Shown here piece by piece: positions 25,701-40,700 of a DNA stretch of 64,000 nucleotides (the first letter of the stretch is position 1; every line of letters starts with the position of its first letter). The position numbers and the translations under genes are program-made. The notes beneath the pieces were generated by a model that saw only the letters and a program-made list of their open reading frames with translations, ran no database searches and was not told the origin of the DNA. The stretch is from Blastomussa wellsi. Its lineage: Eukaryota; Cnidaria; Anthozoa; Scleractinia; Plerogyridae. The stretch is from NCBI GenBank assembly GCA_947652115.1, contig OX393568.1, positions 5,402,641 through 5,466,640 of the forward strand. The letters run 5' to 3'.

Positions 25701-28700
25701 CACCAAACGTCGAAAGCAAATGTTGAACTTCGTATGAAACACTTGAAAGTACTGGTGAAATGAAACTTATGATGAAATTTTACCTGTGTTTGCACGATTT
25801 CTCTTGAACTTTGAAATTTATTTTCTCTCGTTCCCTTGGTGAAATTGTTTTCGATGTTATTTCAGGGAACTATTTGTATCTTAAGCTTAAATAAAATGTG
25901 AAAAGGACTGTAAAATACTTAAAATTATTCTGTAGCAAGATTTTTGTCCACTAAAAACTGAAATTACTCGAGTATTTATCTTCACTGCTCAAACAGTTGG
26001 GGAGCAGGCATGGCGCAGTGGTGCGAGCGCTCGCCTCTCACGAAAGTTAGAGGGAATAAGTTTCTAAAGAAACTGTGGTGCGTCGGTGGGAAGTATAACA
26101 ATATAATTGGGTTTTATCAACTGGGTTGATAATATGAATTGGCAACCGTAAAGAGACTCGAGAGCTGACGTTTCGAGCGTTAGCCCTTCGTCGGAGCGAA
26201 ATAAAGTCGATCATTCTTTAGTTCTAGCTTGAAAGAGCTGTGTCCTTCAACAGTTCTTTTGAAACACTGATTTTCACGCAACTGTGTAACTGTGTGGACA
26301 TTCGAGCAGAAATAAACTTTCCTCTCGTTTGCAGCAAGGAATCGTGGGATTGCAATCCCAGCGGACCTTGAGAGCCAAATCCAAGCATTGTTTACTCGTT
26401 CCCAGTTGGTGATGAAGCACACTCGGCATTGGCTTAGCCACGGAAAGGTTCGAAGGGACTCCATGATGAACCTCTCCAGGGACTACAGGAGCATCATTGA
26501 GGGGCTGCAGGTGAGGTCCCTTTATGCATGTTATATGTTAGCACGACAGGAAACTAGATCTGGCTAGTGATAAAATAAACATAGGGCCAATTGTTAGCTT
26601 AGCTGTCTTGCATATGAGTTCAGACTTGTGATTTGCACATTAAAAGACCACTTCACATTTGTCGTTTATGTCAAAAGATGAACTTATTTTGCATGCAGTG
26701 TTAAAAAGGGCTTTAGTTAAAGTCAAGTTTTGGTTCCACAATTCGCCCTGTTTATCAATTTTGCGCCCCTAAAGTGATAAGGTCCTCCATCCTCGTGGCC
26801 TTTTAATCTCGAATTTGTATTGTAATAAACAAGTTAATAAGATAAACAAAAATTAGGAATTGCTCCATGCTTTTTAAAACTCGAGTTTAATGATTCAAAT
26901 TACAGGATATTGTTTCGCTATTAGAGGACCAGCTTCGCCCGCTCGTCCAATCAGAGTTATCCGTGCTAGGTGACGTTCTCTATCGACCAGAGTTCATGTT
27001 TCCTCGGCAATCCGAAGCATGGCACAAGTCCAAGAGCGGAGGATTCGTCTCCAGGTACAAATAGATAGGTTTCAAACATGCCTTGTCGTGGGATGCACAC
27101 TAATTAATATGCATATGCATATTCACTAATTATGTTTTCACCCACAGTCTTAAAAGTTAGAACTTCCTTGTTCGGCATAATAAACAATATTTCTCGATAG
27201 CTTTCATTTGATTGTTCACACTCTAGGGTTTCATCCAGAGTCTTAAAAGGTAGGTCAGCAATTTAGTTTTGACTCCAGGTTTAACTCTTTCCCTTTCAAA
27301 CACAAGATTATTCTTGGATAAGATCGACAGATTACGTGTCAAAAATACTGTAATTTCTTTTTACTTATCCAGGTTGATAACACACGCTAAACAACTGCTT
27401 GAAGACAACGAAGAAGCTCTCTGCGTCCGAGTTCTGCAGACGATCAAAGGCATGATGGCACGTGATATTGACTTTGGAGACAAGGTGGGGAACTCAGAGA
27501 GTTAACTGAGCCCGCGGATTTCGTCAGAGGTGTTGCTAAGTAACATTACATATGCTGATGTGTAATGACGCCAAGTTCCATTTTTTTTTACTGTGTTTTA
27601 AGTGCATAGCAATAGAAGGATCTTCAATTGCTGCGAACGTTGTAACACTGTTCCCAAAAACACTTGGCTATTGTTTGACTGAGGTGGAAAATAAAACTCG
27701 CTTTGATTGGGTTCGTTACACACGTTATATTTCACAATATCGTGTCGAAGTCATCTTTGGTGTACAAAATTTCCTTCAAATCAAAAGAAGCCTTGAAATT
27801 GTTAACCAAGTGAGAAAAACGCTTAAGATGAAAGATGTAACAATTAACTGAGAAGAAAGAAGAATGGGTTCGTTCGAGGAAGATTGAGAAGGATTATAAT
27901 GGCGAAGCGCTCGAGTGACGTCATCAAAAAGACATGGCAAATCGGAATGGCGGACGATTTTGAAGATTTCGTCAAGCGCGAAAGCCGGCGTTCCTAAAAC
28001 ACTCTCTCAGAACGTAATGCGCTAATGTTTTCCGAGTCTCGCTGAGGGTAGGGGCTCATTAATTTGCATTCTATTTTTAGACTTTGCCCGCTTCGTTATT
28101 AACAGACTTGAAAACTTTAGGCGAAGCTTTTCGAGATGTGTAATTCGTGGCAGAGCTTATTTTAGAAATTCCCTGTTCTGTTATTGATTGGATCGTGAGT
28201 TCACTCAGTATTTGTCTCCTCTTCCGCTTTGTTTTAGGGTGATGCGCTGCGTTCGTCATTGCTAAGCCGCTATTTTGGTGCAAATTATTGCATCATGATC
28301 AGCCAGGCCGGTAGCAAAAGTTCCACTGACAGCAACAGCAAGAAGGCCGCCAGCCAGTTGGTAAACTCGGGCCCTGGGGCTGAGGTCCTGTCGCGCGCGG
28401 GCGTCACGCTGTGCGAGATGCAACGTCGGCTCGATAAGTGCGGTGCGTCTGATCTGATTATTGACCTCATTATGAAGCAGCCAAACCACAGGGTGTTCCT
28501 TGAGATACTCGAGCTTGCTATCGCTCTGCTTGAAGGAGGAAACAGCTCCATTCAGGTTGGTCTCAAATTGTACGGGTCTACCGTGGAACAAATCCATTTT
28601 AGCATTGTATTGTAACTCCTCCATTCCCGTTTGGAGTAATAATCTTTGTATATAACAGCAGACTTTTATTTGTGTGTTTTAGAAAGTTAGATAAGGCCAT

Positions 28701-31700
28701 CCTTTTTTTCTACGTTTAGCGTCGTCCGACCGACAAAAATTTCCGCGTTTTGAAACAAAAAGTTACGAGGTAGGTAATCTGATCCGGCCAAACAATTTTT
28801 CACTTTTAATCTGAAATATAGACATTGTTTTGCCATACAAGCCATTTACTCGTTGCTGCCCTCTTCCATTGGACTCTTTTTACACCTTTTGGGGGCATTT
28901 TATTTTTCTTTTCCGACCGACCGATCCAAAATCAGGAAACGCATTCGACGATAAACGAAAAAAGGGGGTGGCCTAAGATCTGAATTGTTGGTCTGTAGAA
29001 GGCGTGGGAGAAGATATTCAGGGTGGCCTCTTTCAAAATCATTTGTTTGGTACCTCTATATATCTATCTTTGTTTCTTCGCTTTTTCGTAGAAATCTTTT
29101 CTTCAGCGATTTATTAACGGGAAATGCGAGGAGTTCTTCCGCTACATTTTTGACAAAATGACGGATGCCGAGGCTGAAATTCGGGCGACAATCACAGTTC
29201 AAACGACAGAATCTACTGTGGCTAAAAAGAGCGATAAAGATGTTTCTCACAACAAAGTTACTGATGGACGGAGGGGGACTGTGTTCGGAGGCCGAAGGGA
29301 CACTCTGGTGACAGGTTTGTGGTACAAATTTGATCCTCGCATATGAGCCCCTGTATGATTTCCTGCACTTCTCACCAGGCACATCATGTTTTCCCGCGCT
29401 TTGTTTCGGTTGCGTGTTTTCCACGCTTGGCATCACTTGCATTTTCCCCGCGGTTTTACCAGTTACATGCTCGCTGGCTCTTGCAACCGGTCACATGTTT
29501 TCCCGCGCTTGGTATCGGTTGCATGTTTCCCGCCCTGTTCACCAATTACATGTTTTTCTGCGTTTGTCACCGACTTTATTTTTCTTGACATCGGTTACAT
29601 TCGTTTCACATGTTTGCCAACACTTGCCATGGCCATTTCATGTTTTCCCGCCTTGTGACCCGGTTTTCTTTAATTTTAAGTTTCTTTCCCAAAGGCTCCT
29701 TGCTGGGTATCAGCGAAGATGTCAAGGAGCAATTATCAGATGCAGCTACACACACCAGCAAGGCCTACGCGGCCGTAAGAAGGGGCCGAGACCCAGACGC
29801 TGAAATGGAACCTAGCAGACCTCCAAGCGCGTCATTGTTTGGGAACGATCCGCAAAGCACGTCAGGCAAAAATGAAGTAAAGACCATGTCCCCTGAGGTG
29901 CTTGTTATGAAGCCCATTCTCAGGTTCCTGCAGCTCCTTTGTGAGAACCACAATAGAGACCTTCAGGTTAGTGAGCTCGAAGGCCTTTTACGGTAATAAT
30001 TAGTCTGTTTGTTTATTTTTCGTATGTTATATCACGAAGAGAGACTGTTCATCGCATTTCCAAACACTGAGAAGAGGGTTAAAAATACGACACACGACGT
30101 AGTATTTTTCACGAACGTCGAGGTGTTTGTAAAAGTGATAAAACATCCGCTTTAGTGTTTGAGATATCTTCTCAATCGAAGCTAAAACTACGGAGAAAAT
30201 AAAATCGTAAAATTCTATTCTGACAAAGATCACATTTCCAACCCACGGTGACGGTTCTGATCTCCTTTGTTTTAACGTGATGAATTAAAGCGATTTTCAG
30301 TGATTGCCAAAAGTTATTTTTAGTTAGTTGATTGGTTCACTGGATTGTCTGCGTTCTTTGTGATTGGCTAAATGCACTCAATTGAAACTCGCTCTGGTAA
30401 TGAGGTTTAGAATTACTGTTACTTTTTGGGTGTACTTTAGAGAACTATTGCTTTTGACGCAGCTCCTTTTAATGCTAATGGTGTCGTTCGAATCCCCCAT
30501 TGAGCTGGAAAAAATCTTCGGTCTGGCCAACATCAGACAGAGCAATATATATATGCTTACTTTAGAAGTCTTTCTGACGCTTTCACTTTTCTTGGATGTT
30601 GTTCAGAATTACATTCGCAAACAAGACCACAGTAAGACCAACTACAACCTGGTCCACGAAACCCTACAATTCCTCGACTGCATCTGTGGCAGCACGTCTG
30701 GGGGACTGGGCCTGCTCGGGCTTTACATCAATGAATCTAACGTGGGACTGATTAACCAGTGTCTTGAGAGCTTAACCGAGTACTGCCAGGGACCTTGTCA
30801 CGAAAATCAGGTGCGAGACTATGGTTATGCGACATATTGCATGACTTATAGTATAGGGCAAATGTGGTGTTTTGTACAACTGGCGAAGTTTTCCCAGTTA
30901 GTGTCGGATTTAGTAGTCCTGGGGGTCGCAAAACTTGAAGGTAGCCAAATTCGGTAAGAAGATATTTTCTGATAGCTGGTTAGAGAGCAGTACAAAAACT
31001 GCCGTGACTTTTGGTCAGGGTGCACTTTCAGAACGCGTTACTTAATGTTCTGCGCTGCACAAGTAACGTGGCGTTTTTGTCAGAAATGTTGTTTTGCTGT
31101 TTCTTTTGTTTATTTCGCTTTATTCTTGGAAGAACAAAGCACGTTTATGAAAATGTTTATATGCATATTACTGATTTTCGTGGTGGCGTGGTTTCCTTTC
31201 AGACCGCCATCGCTCTTCACGAGTCGAATGGTATTGACATCATCATCGCTTTGGTTCTAAACGACATCAACCCTTTGGGAAAACAGCGTATGGATTTAGT
31301 GTTGGAGCTCAAGGTTTGTGATGGCAGTGTATTTGTTATTCATTTTCTCGTTTTCCTGTTTGGGTTGCTGTACTTACAAGTCAAGTATTTGCGGAGCGAG
31401 TCCGCGGTGTGAATAGCGTTCGTCAGTCGGGGACAGGGAAGGAAGGGAGTGCAAAATCTCTTCTTAAACCCCGCGGGTTAAGGTCCGCGAGGTTCCAACG
31501 TAGCATTACGTCTTCTCATTGTGCTATGCTGATCTCCCACAGCTATACGGTAGTCACTTGAAGGGGTAGACGAGGAGGCCCTTCTTCCATCTGAGACATT
31601 TCATGTACTCATACACTTAGTTTTTTGAAAATGTAATAAAGAAGACTAAAGAAGACACTTAGTTTTATAAAATTCAAACAAAGAAGAAGATATTTTAATA

Positions 31701-34700
31701 TGGGTACAACGGGAGTCGAACCAGGGACAAACGATTCAAGAAGCATGCACCTATCCACTACACTATCAGAGCACTAGCTGCAAGGATCCAAACTTTGCAG
31801 CTTTCAATACTACAGGTCTAAGTTTATGTAATACTTTTTCAATGTCAGCCAAACCACAATAGGGGCTGTACGCAGCTCTTCACAAGGTCCCACAATATTG
31901 GCTGACAAAATTATAAACAACAGCAACAATAGACTCTAGCCCTAAAACAATAGAGCTGCGTGCTATTAAGATCCAATGAAATTAGAGGTTCTAGAGAGCT
32001 GCGAACTCTACCCAAAAAGTAAACCTAACTGCAAGCAAATCTGAGTGGAGCTAACTGCAAGCAAACCGGGGACGTTTTTTTGTAACTATATGTAGTGGGT
32101 AGTCACTGGAAGGGATAGACCAGGAGGCCTTTGACATTTCGTTACTTTATATAAAAGGTCACGAAATGTCGAGGGCCTCCTGGTCTATCCCTTCCAGTGA
32201 CTACACAGCAAAACAAGCTCCAAAAAGTTCTTTTTCAAGTCGTCGAGGTGTAGCCTAGCGTATCGATGCATTAATTTACGTGATCAGCTTTCCATTTGTG
32301 GAAGTGATGTCTACTGAGCTAGTCTATTGAGGGATGGACAGTAATAATAAGAACAATAAAACTAATATAGCGCTGATATCAATATTGCTATTTTCATCAG
32401 TGCTTAAAATAAAATTAAAAATTGCCTGGACTTCTTAAAAAAACAGTAGTTACTAAGCAACGGATTGATGGTTGCTGGCGGACGCATGCGCACTTTCTAG
32501 TGACCACACCTTATTCTGATTACCTTATAAGAAACAGAGAGTGGTGGTGTCTTTTTGTGCCACGGTTGATTACTCTAATTCTATGTTAATCTTTTGCAGA
32601 ACAATGCTTCGAAAACTCTGCTGGCCATAATGGAAAGCAGACACGACACAGAAAATGCTGAAAGGATACTGTACAACATGACACCGCAACAGCTTGTAAG
32701 GGTGCACCGCAGATCTTATTAGATAGCTGAGCAGTCTAACAACTGTGACTTTATCGTGTCAACCAGCCAGTGAGCAAATACGAACCGTTTATTGCCAACC
32801 CAGGTGGGATTGCGCGTTGGCCCGATGGTTAGTCCGCTGGATCGAAATGTCTGGGTTGTAACCCCGACCAGGGTCACTGCGTTGTGTTCTTGGGCAAGAC
32901 ACTTATCTTTTACGGTGCCTCTCTCTCTCCACCCAGCTTTATAAGTTGCTCGTGGCGAATTTAATTCTTGGGGATAACTCTGCAGTGGACTAGCATCCCA
33001 GATAAACGAAGATAAATATTCTCTTATCTTATGATCTTGGGGAATTTAATCTGTTATGGTTGTTGCACAAACATGATAGCAATGCTGCAATTTTTTTAAG
33101 GTGGATGTTTGCATACAAGCCTATAACCAGGAAGATCTTGAAGATGAGAACGAGTGCGAGGTTTCTTGTCGTGATGTTGGTCACAACATTTTTATTCTCG
33201 CGCATCAGGTACCTTTTCTGTCCACAGCAATACTAGAAAGGAAAAACGTTCACGATCTCTCTAGCTTGAAAAGACAGACTTCTTGCGGTCTGTTGTCGTT
33301 TATGTACCATTGAATGGTCTCTTCGAAGTGTGGTGCATAATTTCATAGGATTCCTTGTCTGAAGTGAAACCGTGAACCTCGCGTTTTCAACAGTTTTTTC
33401 ATATTATAATCCATTTTAATCTTCGCTGCTGATGGGTTCCTGTGATTTGTCGAATACAGCTCTTCAACATAAAACCATTAGTTGCCGCCAACTTAAGTTT
33501 GGTATTGAAATAATTAATAAAAGCTCTCTTACTGTTTGCCCTATAGCTTTCACACCACAACAAAGAAATGGCAAGTTTACTCAAACCGAGCCCGCCATTA
33601 GACCTGGAAGAGGTCAGAGGTGACAGCGCCCTGGAATACTATGCCAAACACACAGCACAAATCGAGGTAACGACTTACGATCCGGGAAAAACAATCAAAG
33701 GAAATCCTCCAGTGAGGAGATAGTAGTTGTTTTCTACGTAAGAGACCCAGTTAAAGGAGCTGCTTATTTCTTCGACAACCTAAATTACCTTTAAAATTTA
33801 GGAAACCTAAAAATAATAGTGCACAAACGATTTCGTAGCTCCGTTAAAGTGCGGTGTAGTATTACATAAATGACTACCAATTACGTAAGCCCCTTTGAGG
33901 TTGCTGTCCTAAAACAGACGAGGATGCCTTCTCGCTAAAGGGTTGTAAGATTCTTAGGGTGTTCAGGACAGGACGTTAGTATTTTTTAGGGTTGCACGTA
34001 GGGAAATGAAAATCGTCGTCCTAACGTCTTGGCAGTCAGACCATTTTTGTCCCCAGAGCCGCTCGTCCCTCTTAGCCGGCTGGGCCTGTGCATGAGGAAC
34101 AAATGGCTCTGGGGATGCATGATTTGAATGGCTAGAATCAAACAAAGGGAGTCCAATCAAATCAACGAAAAGGGTTAAATTTAAAAATGGCTGAATGTGA
34201 TTGGACTCCCTTTGTTCGGTTTTAACCAATCAAATCATGTGTCCCCAGAGCTTCTTGTTGCTCTTAAACGGCTCAGCCGTTTAATAGGGAAAAGCGGCTC
34301 TCAGGACAACAATGAGTCTAGACTAAGCAGGCATGAAAAATGGTCTCCTTTTGGGGTCAAAAAATCCTGAGCCACGCCCAGATTGATCTCCTATGAGCCT
34401 CGATTCAAATTTTGCGACATGCACCCCTCCCTTTCAAGTGGGAGTATCCCCCGACATAGTTCCATACAGGCCTATCTATGTAATAACCTTTCCAGTCCTG
34501 CCGTTATCACGACTGATTGTACACTCTGCTGTTATTTTCTATCAGATTGTTCGTCAAGATCGCACAATGGAGCAAATTGTGTTTCCAGTACTGAACATTT
34601 GCGAGTTTTTGACTCCTGAAAGCAAAATTGATGCCTATCAAACTTGCGAGAGAGATGACCAAAACAGCAAGGTGAATTGAGTTTTACGATTGTCGTAAAT

Positions 34701-37700
34701 ATGGTTTCATTTCGGCTTATAATTTCATTTCTAACGAATTTATTTTTTTTTTCGTTGATTTTCAGATTTCAGATTTCTTTGACAGAACGGAGAAACTTTT
34801 CAGGGAGATGCAATGGCAGAAAAAATTACGGGGTAACAAAGTATACAAATACGAAAACTCTGGAAAAATATTCCTATTGAAAGATTGTAAATTTTCAGCT
34901 TGGTGAACAAATGGCAAAAGTATAATTTTGAATTATGACATTAGCGTGGGACAAAGAAGAACCTTTCATTTTTATCATTTGTTCACCGAGCTGGTTAAGT
35001 TTATTGATCGTGATCAACATTGGTACACTCGCAGGGTCAAAGAGGCTATTCACATAAGACTTCATCCTAACAACATCAACAGGGATAGTGGGATCGAGAT
35101 TCCTGAAGCTTGGATGCCCACGATCAAGAAACACAAGAAAGAGAGAACTGCACAACGGCGAACCGCCGAGGGAACAACTAACTGGTCTAGGATCAGCGAA
35201 GATCGAAATGCACCAATTACAGCTGTTGAAAACCAACCAATCACAGCGGAGCACCATGCTTTATAAAGCTACACGTAGCCAGTCGACCTTATCGCCTGAT
35301 GAAGGCTAGCAGTATGCAGCCGAAACGTCGCGGTCCACATCACAAGTGACCACATCGTGAGACAAACGATAACTCCATAATTACTATACTTTATACCACG
35401 ATGAACAACAACAACCTTTTTCACATCATCATCCTTTCGACATTGCTGATCCTAGCAGTATGCAGAACGCGTGTCATATATGAACCTCGTAAATGGTGTT
35501 ATCTCACCAAGAGTTCTCGTAGCTCAGTTGGTTAGAGCACCCTACTGGTATCTGAGAGGTCATGAGTTCAAATCCTGTCGGGGACTCAGATTTTTTTCTT
35601 TGTGCCACTGTCGTGTCGTGACTGAACATGTCATGTTTATCCAATATTCCTATAGTTTCCCCCGTCCACTTTTCCACTATCTGATAAGCACCATATCCTG
35701 TGAAGCTGGGAGAAAACAACTGGAATACGATTAACATTTAACTTATGACTTTGTAGTGTGAAACTGTCATGTCCAAATTGTACTTTAGTGTGCCACTAGC
35801 TAATTTATAATTGCTGCAAACAGTCAGATTTTTTTTCGAACATTATTATTCAACAAATTGTAACAGTGCCCAAATATTGTCATTTTGCTCTCAATATCCG
35901 TCTACTGCAGCTCACAGATATTCTAGTATCAGGCAATATTCCGCGCGATTACGCAGGATAGTCTCCAGTCGTCTCCTACAAGAAAATAGCAAGACGCCAC
36001 CTTCCCATCATTCCCCGCGCCTGGAATTTTTCCCATAAGAGACGACTGGGGACGAGTCAGGCACAGTGGTAAGAGTATCCGACCATTGTGCGAGAGGGCA
36101 TGGATTCCAATCCCGTCCGCGAGTCAATTGTTACCGTGGATTTACATTTTTCTCAATAATCAATGTTTAGATTGGAAAACAAATGAACTTTGCCTTTTTG
36201 TTTGTTTCAGAGAGCCGGTTCTTGTTTGGTGTTAGCAGCCGGATGACGTTATGGGAACAGATTTCAATCAACTTTGCAGTTCTGATCAACTTGCTTGTGG
36301 CGTTCTTTTATCCGTTTTCAGACGGACCAGGTGGTAGGTGTTGATATGTAGATGTCACTGGTTTGACAAATGTTTTTGGCATGTACAAAAACCAGGAACA
36401 CCGGAACACCACAACACCACAAAACACGGAACACCGGAACGCTAGAAATACCATAAAATGCCAATAAATTTCTTAAAATATATAAATTATATATAAAAAA
36501 AATAGAATTCTGGTGTTCCGTGTTTTGTGGTGTTCCAGTTTTCCGGTGTAACTGGTTTTAGTACATGCCAATGTTACTGGTTTTAGTACTTGCCAATGTT
36601 GTCACTGGTTTGGCAAATGCTTTGGGAACACGAGAAAATAGCCTTCAGTCGAAAGTATGTTTTTACTGTCGTAACGGAAGTCGTTTTACGTTTTGTATTG
36701 TTAAGACTGTTGATACCTGTTGTCTAGTATCTCATTCGGAGAGTTGCAATCGCAGCCCAGTCAAAATATTTTTGGTACCAGGCAAGGTAGTTGGATTAGA
36801 CGCCATCATCAGAGACACAATCCATTAGCATACATGACGTATGACGGTCCGCGATTTTCAAATATGGCTGTACCTTTTAGTGGTTTGTACCAAAACACCA
36901 GGTGGGCGCTTGGTCACAATTCCGTTCTTTCTCAGCAGTTTCCCCTGTCCGCTTCTATCTTTAAAAAAATGTTTCGGTCGTGTTTTAAATCTCCTATTAA
37001 CCAAGCCATCCGTACTGGGAGAATATCGGCCCTCAGACTTTTCTGTACGGACTCGCTGTGCTCGGTCCGCAATGCGTTTAAAAGAAAACTCAAGCAAATT
37101 TTATTCAACATTTAGGTTCATAAGACTCTTATATTCTCTACTTGCACAATACCATAATACACCGCTTCTACCCCCCAAAAACTTTGCATAGGCATTGTTT
37201 TAGATTTCCCTTGGGACATCTTCATGTCCCAGGAGAAATTGCAAACAATGATTATGCAAAATTTTGGGGAGTAAAAGAGGTATATTATGGGATTTGTGCA
37301 AGTAGAGAATAGATTTATCTGAGATTATACAATTGTTGAGTTCTGGTACTACTTCTTCTGATCTGTCCTCTTCCAACTAACATAAACAGAAGCTGTGCCT
37401 TTAATATTTTAAATTAGGTCAATGAAATGGTTTTTTTACTCAATACTGCATTTTTTTACCCTTTTCATTTATTAGTTAATTTCTGTTTTTGTATTCCTTT
37501 TTAATCCGGCTACTGATTAAGGCATGGCCCGCCTAGATTAGCTATTGCTAGTTGCGGGCATACCCTTTGTTGTAGCATTGATTTAAAAATAATAAAGTGT
37601 GTGAAGTGTGAAGTGTTAATCAAGATGTATGCATTGTCTTTACTTGCAGAACTTGACAGTCGCCTATCCGTTCTGGTGTGGCTGGCCATGCTGGTGTCGT

Positions 37701-40700
37701 TTTCTATTATTGTGACTTTTCCTCGCCCGTCTGGGATCAGGACGTTCGTGGGCTCAACTATCTTGAGACTTATATTCTCACTTGGACTGGAACCTACCCT
37801 TAGGATATTAGGATTAGCAAATGTAAGAATAGTGACATAACACAAGTGTAGCCAATTGTGAATCTTCAGTTTGAATATCTTGCATTGATAATTTGTCAAT
37901 ATATTGACCATTATAGGAGTTTCCTTCTGCCGCAAAACGAGTCCTCGCACAAAAGTTTCGCATGAAAATGAACGCGCGAGTGAAACACATTTTTATACGA
38001 CTGGTTTTCCAAGAAGACTCGTTCCGACACAGAAGCAAAAGACAACTTTCAAATGGCCAGTTACGAAGGCGTTGCGCGCTGATTTCTGTACGAGTTAGGA
38101 TTGGCTCATTGTGTTTGCAAGCGTTGTGACTGACTAAATTCAACCAATCGGAGACAACTGTAGCCTTCTCATCCAATGAGATGAAAGACAAAACCTTAAC
38201 CTTATGCGACGTTTTGCGCGCTTTTCAGCGGTTTTCAATGCTCTTTCCCGCTATTAAGCGTCGTTCTGGTAATATCGCGGGTACTTTCAGTTCGTAACTA
38301 AATTTTCTCCAGTTCTACTTTGTTTAAATTGATCACGTGACGCGATGTCCATCCAATCAGCCCATCTTGGCCGTCCGAGGAAAATACCCAGATGGATAGT
38401 ACTCGTCCGTGAAAATATTTTGTAACCTCGCGGGCTTTCGGACAAAACTGAATTACATTTAGTAGGTTTCTACATTCAGCGAGTTTCTTGTTGATTTAAA
38501 TAGGCATTGGATTTTGCGATGACAGTCTTGGAAATTGCTCTCAATCACTGTTTGCACTAAATGATATCAATTTCGTATGTATTTTCTCAAGGACTCATAA
38601 ATACTCTTATTTTTCAGGTAATTATCAAAGCAATTTTTATAGTGAGCTATGTCGGTAACCGCGGCACATTTGATTACAATGTACGGGGACTGGTTGCGGA
38701 CAAAAACCTTATTCTTCATCTGATGTACTTCACGTTCGGCTTTCTTGGACTAACAGTTCACGCGTTCTTCTACAGCGTATTGGTGAGTGGTTCTGTTGAC
38801 TGAAAGCTAGCTTCTGTCTACTTTTTACAATGAATTCACTTAGCTTCTTTGCAAAAAACAAGATTCTGATCGCGAAGTGAAGAGAATATATGAAAAGATT
38901 CTTTGAGAGGAATGTTGACGTTGAAATTATCGTAAAATTCTTTTTCCTGTCCCAGTTGTTCAAAGGGGGTATCCACTGGATAAATCACTACCCAGTGGAT
39001 AGCGTAGTTTGTTTTTTCAACACTTAGCCGCTGGTGCAAGTTCACGATATTTTAGATAATGCTGTTTATTTTTGTTAATTTTAATTCTAAACTTCAAATT
39101 GATAGAGCAAAAGTCTTCATTTAATTAATTTTAAAATTCACGGCCGTAAAACATCCAAGGATGATTTCCGAGTATTATAAATTACATTTTCATCCAAAGT
39201 GAGATAAACTTGAAAAACGTCGCCCTGGCGTTTCAGTTTCAAGTTTACCCAAATGCAATCCGTTGTAATCTTCTCCAATGTTGTCCATCTTTGAAATTCG
39301 TCTAGTACAGCTTTAAACTATTATTGTGATATTTCAGTTGCGTATGATAGAATCATTAGTTGTTCAGGGCTGGAATTGTCAAAAATTTCCTTGACTTGCC
39401 ATCCTAAAGGGACACTGTCACATTTCAACAGCTCAAAAACGTGGAAAGCTGCAAACAGTAGTCAAGGTTTGTTAAAATTATAATGCCAGTGCACTGAAGC
39501 TAAATATGGAGTGATATCATCGTGATACCACCAGGCCAGGAGCTTTAGATCTCAACTTGAAAAGGTCAGGCTGACGTACCCCGTATTGGGTCACCTAGCA
39601 GCTCTTACAAGGTCTCACCTGATTGGGGACCACCCGTCAGGTGAGACAAAAGAACAAACAACACAAACAATGGACACTAGCCCAAACAATGAGGCTGCAA
39701 CAATATCCCTGCCACTGAAATTTAGAGGTTATAGGAGCTGCGAGGCTACCGTATTCAAGTTCTGTCCTTGTGGTTTGGAAAAATTGTTGAAAGCTATTTA
39801 CGGTGACCCAGTTCCTTAAACAATTTGCTTGATATCCATCTCTTTATTTTCTAGGGGCATTTCCTGTATGTTTGAAAGAACTTAATAATTTTGTGCTCAT
39901 TTTTACTAAAAAGCCAAAACGGGAAGGGTCGGAGGGGGCCGGATCCCCCTTTCCAAACCGACCTTTTTCTTTTTACTACTTGTTTGACGCTAAGATTCTT
40001 ACATCGACAGGATCGTCTATTATTATTCAACTTTGGACCCCCCCCCCCTCTCCCCCTATCAAAAATTCCTGGATCCGCCCCTGGACAGTGTCCCTTTAAG
40101 AGTCTCAAATATTCACATCCTTCGCCCAGTTTGACTTAGTTTTGTTTTTGCTCCAATTGTGGCACATTCTTTTTCAGCTTTTAGACGTGATTTTCCGTGA
40201 GGACACGCTTTTGAACGTGATAAAGAGCGTCACCCGTAATGGCCGTTCGATCATTTTGACCGCCGTCTTAGCTCTCATACTTGTGTACATGTTCTCCATC
40301 ATTGGATTTCTTTTCCTCAAAGACGACTTCTTGGTCGAAACTGATCCAACGCAATCCCCTGGCTCCGGTGAGTCAAGATTACGTGCCGTGTGACTTGCTT
40401 ACGTTTTGCGTGACTTGTTTATGTCCTGTGTGACTTGATGACATGCTGTGTGACTTCGTTACGTGCTGCGTGACGTGCTTACGTGTTCCGGTGTGACTTG
40501 TTTACGTGTCGTGTGACTTGTTTACGTGCTGTGTGACTTCCTTACGTGCTGTGTGACTTGCTAAGTTTAAGAGTGGCTTTCACAAGAGTAGTTCGTGTTT
40601 GCTTCGTGTTAGGCGCGGTTGCCCAATGGTCAGTGCGCTGGACTCCAGATCGAACATAGTACTTACTTGCTTCGAGTCCCGGCCAGGTTTATTTTGTTGT

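Noticed and set aside
35510..35590. Functional tRNA gene
   Set aside because: Box A and box B are good and the acceptor stem can pair, but the anticodon and T stems do not. A SINE head is more likely. tRNAscan-SE would settle it.
36720..37191. Overlapping plus-strand ORFs of 131 and 116 codons
   Set aside because: They lie in an ITPR intron, overlap each other in different frames and resemble no family I know. Possibly retroelement debris.
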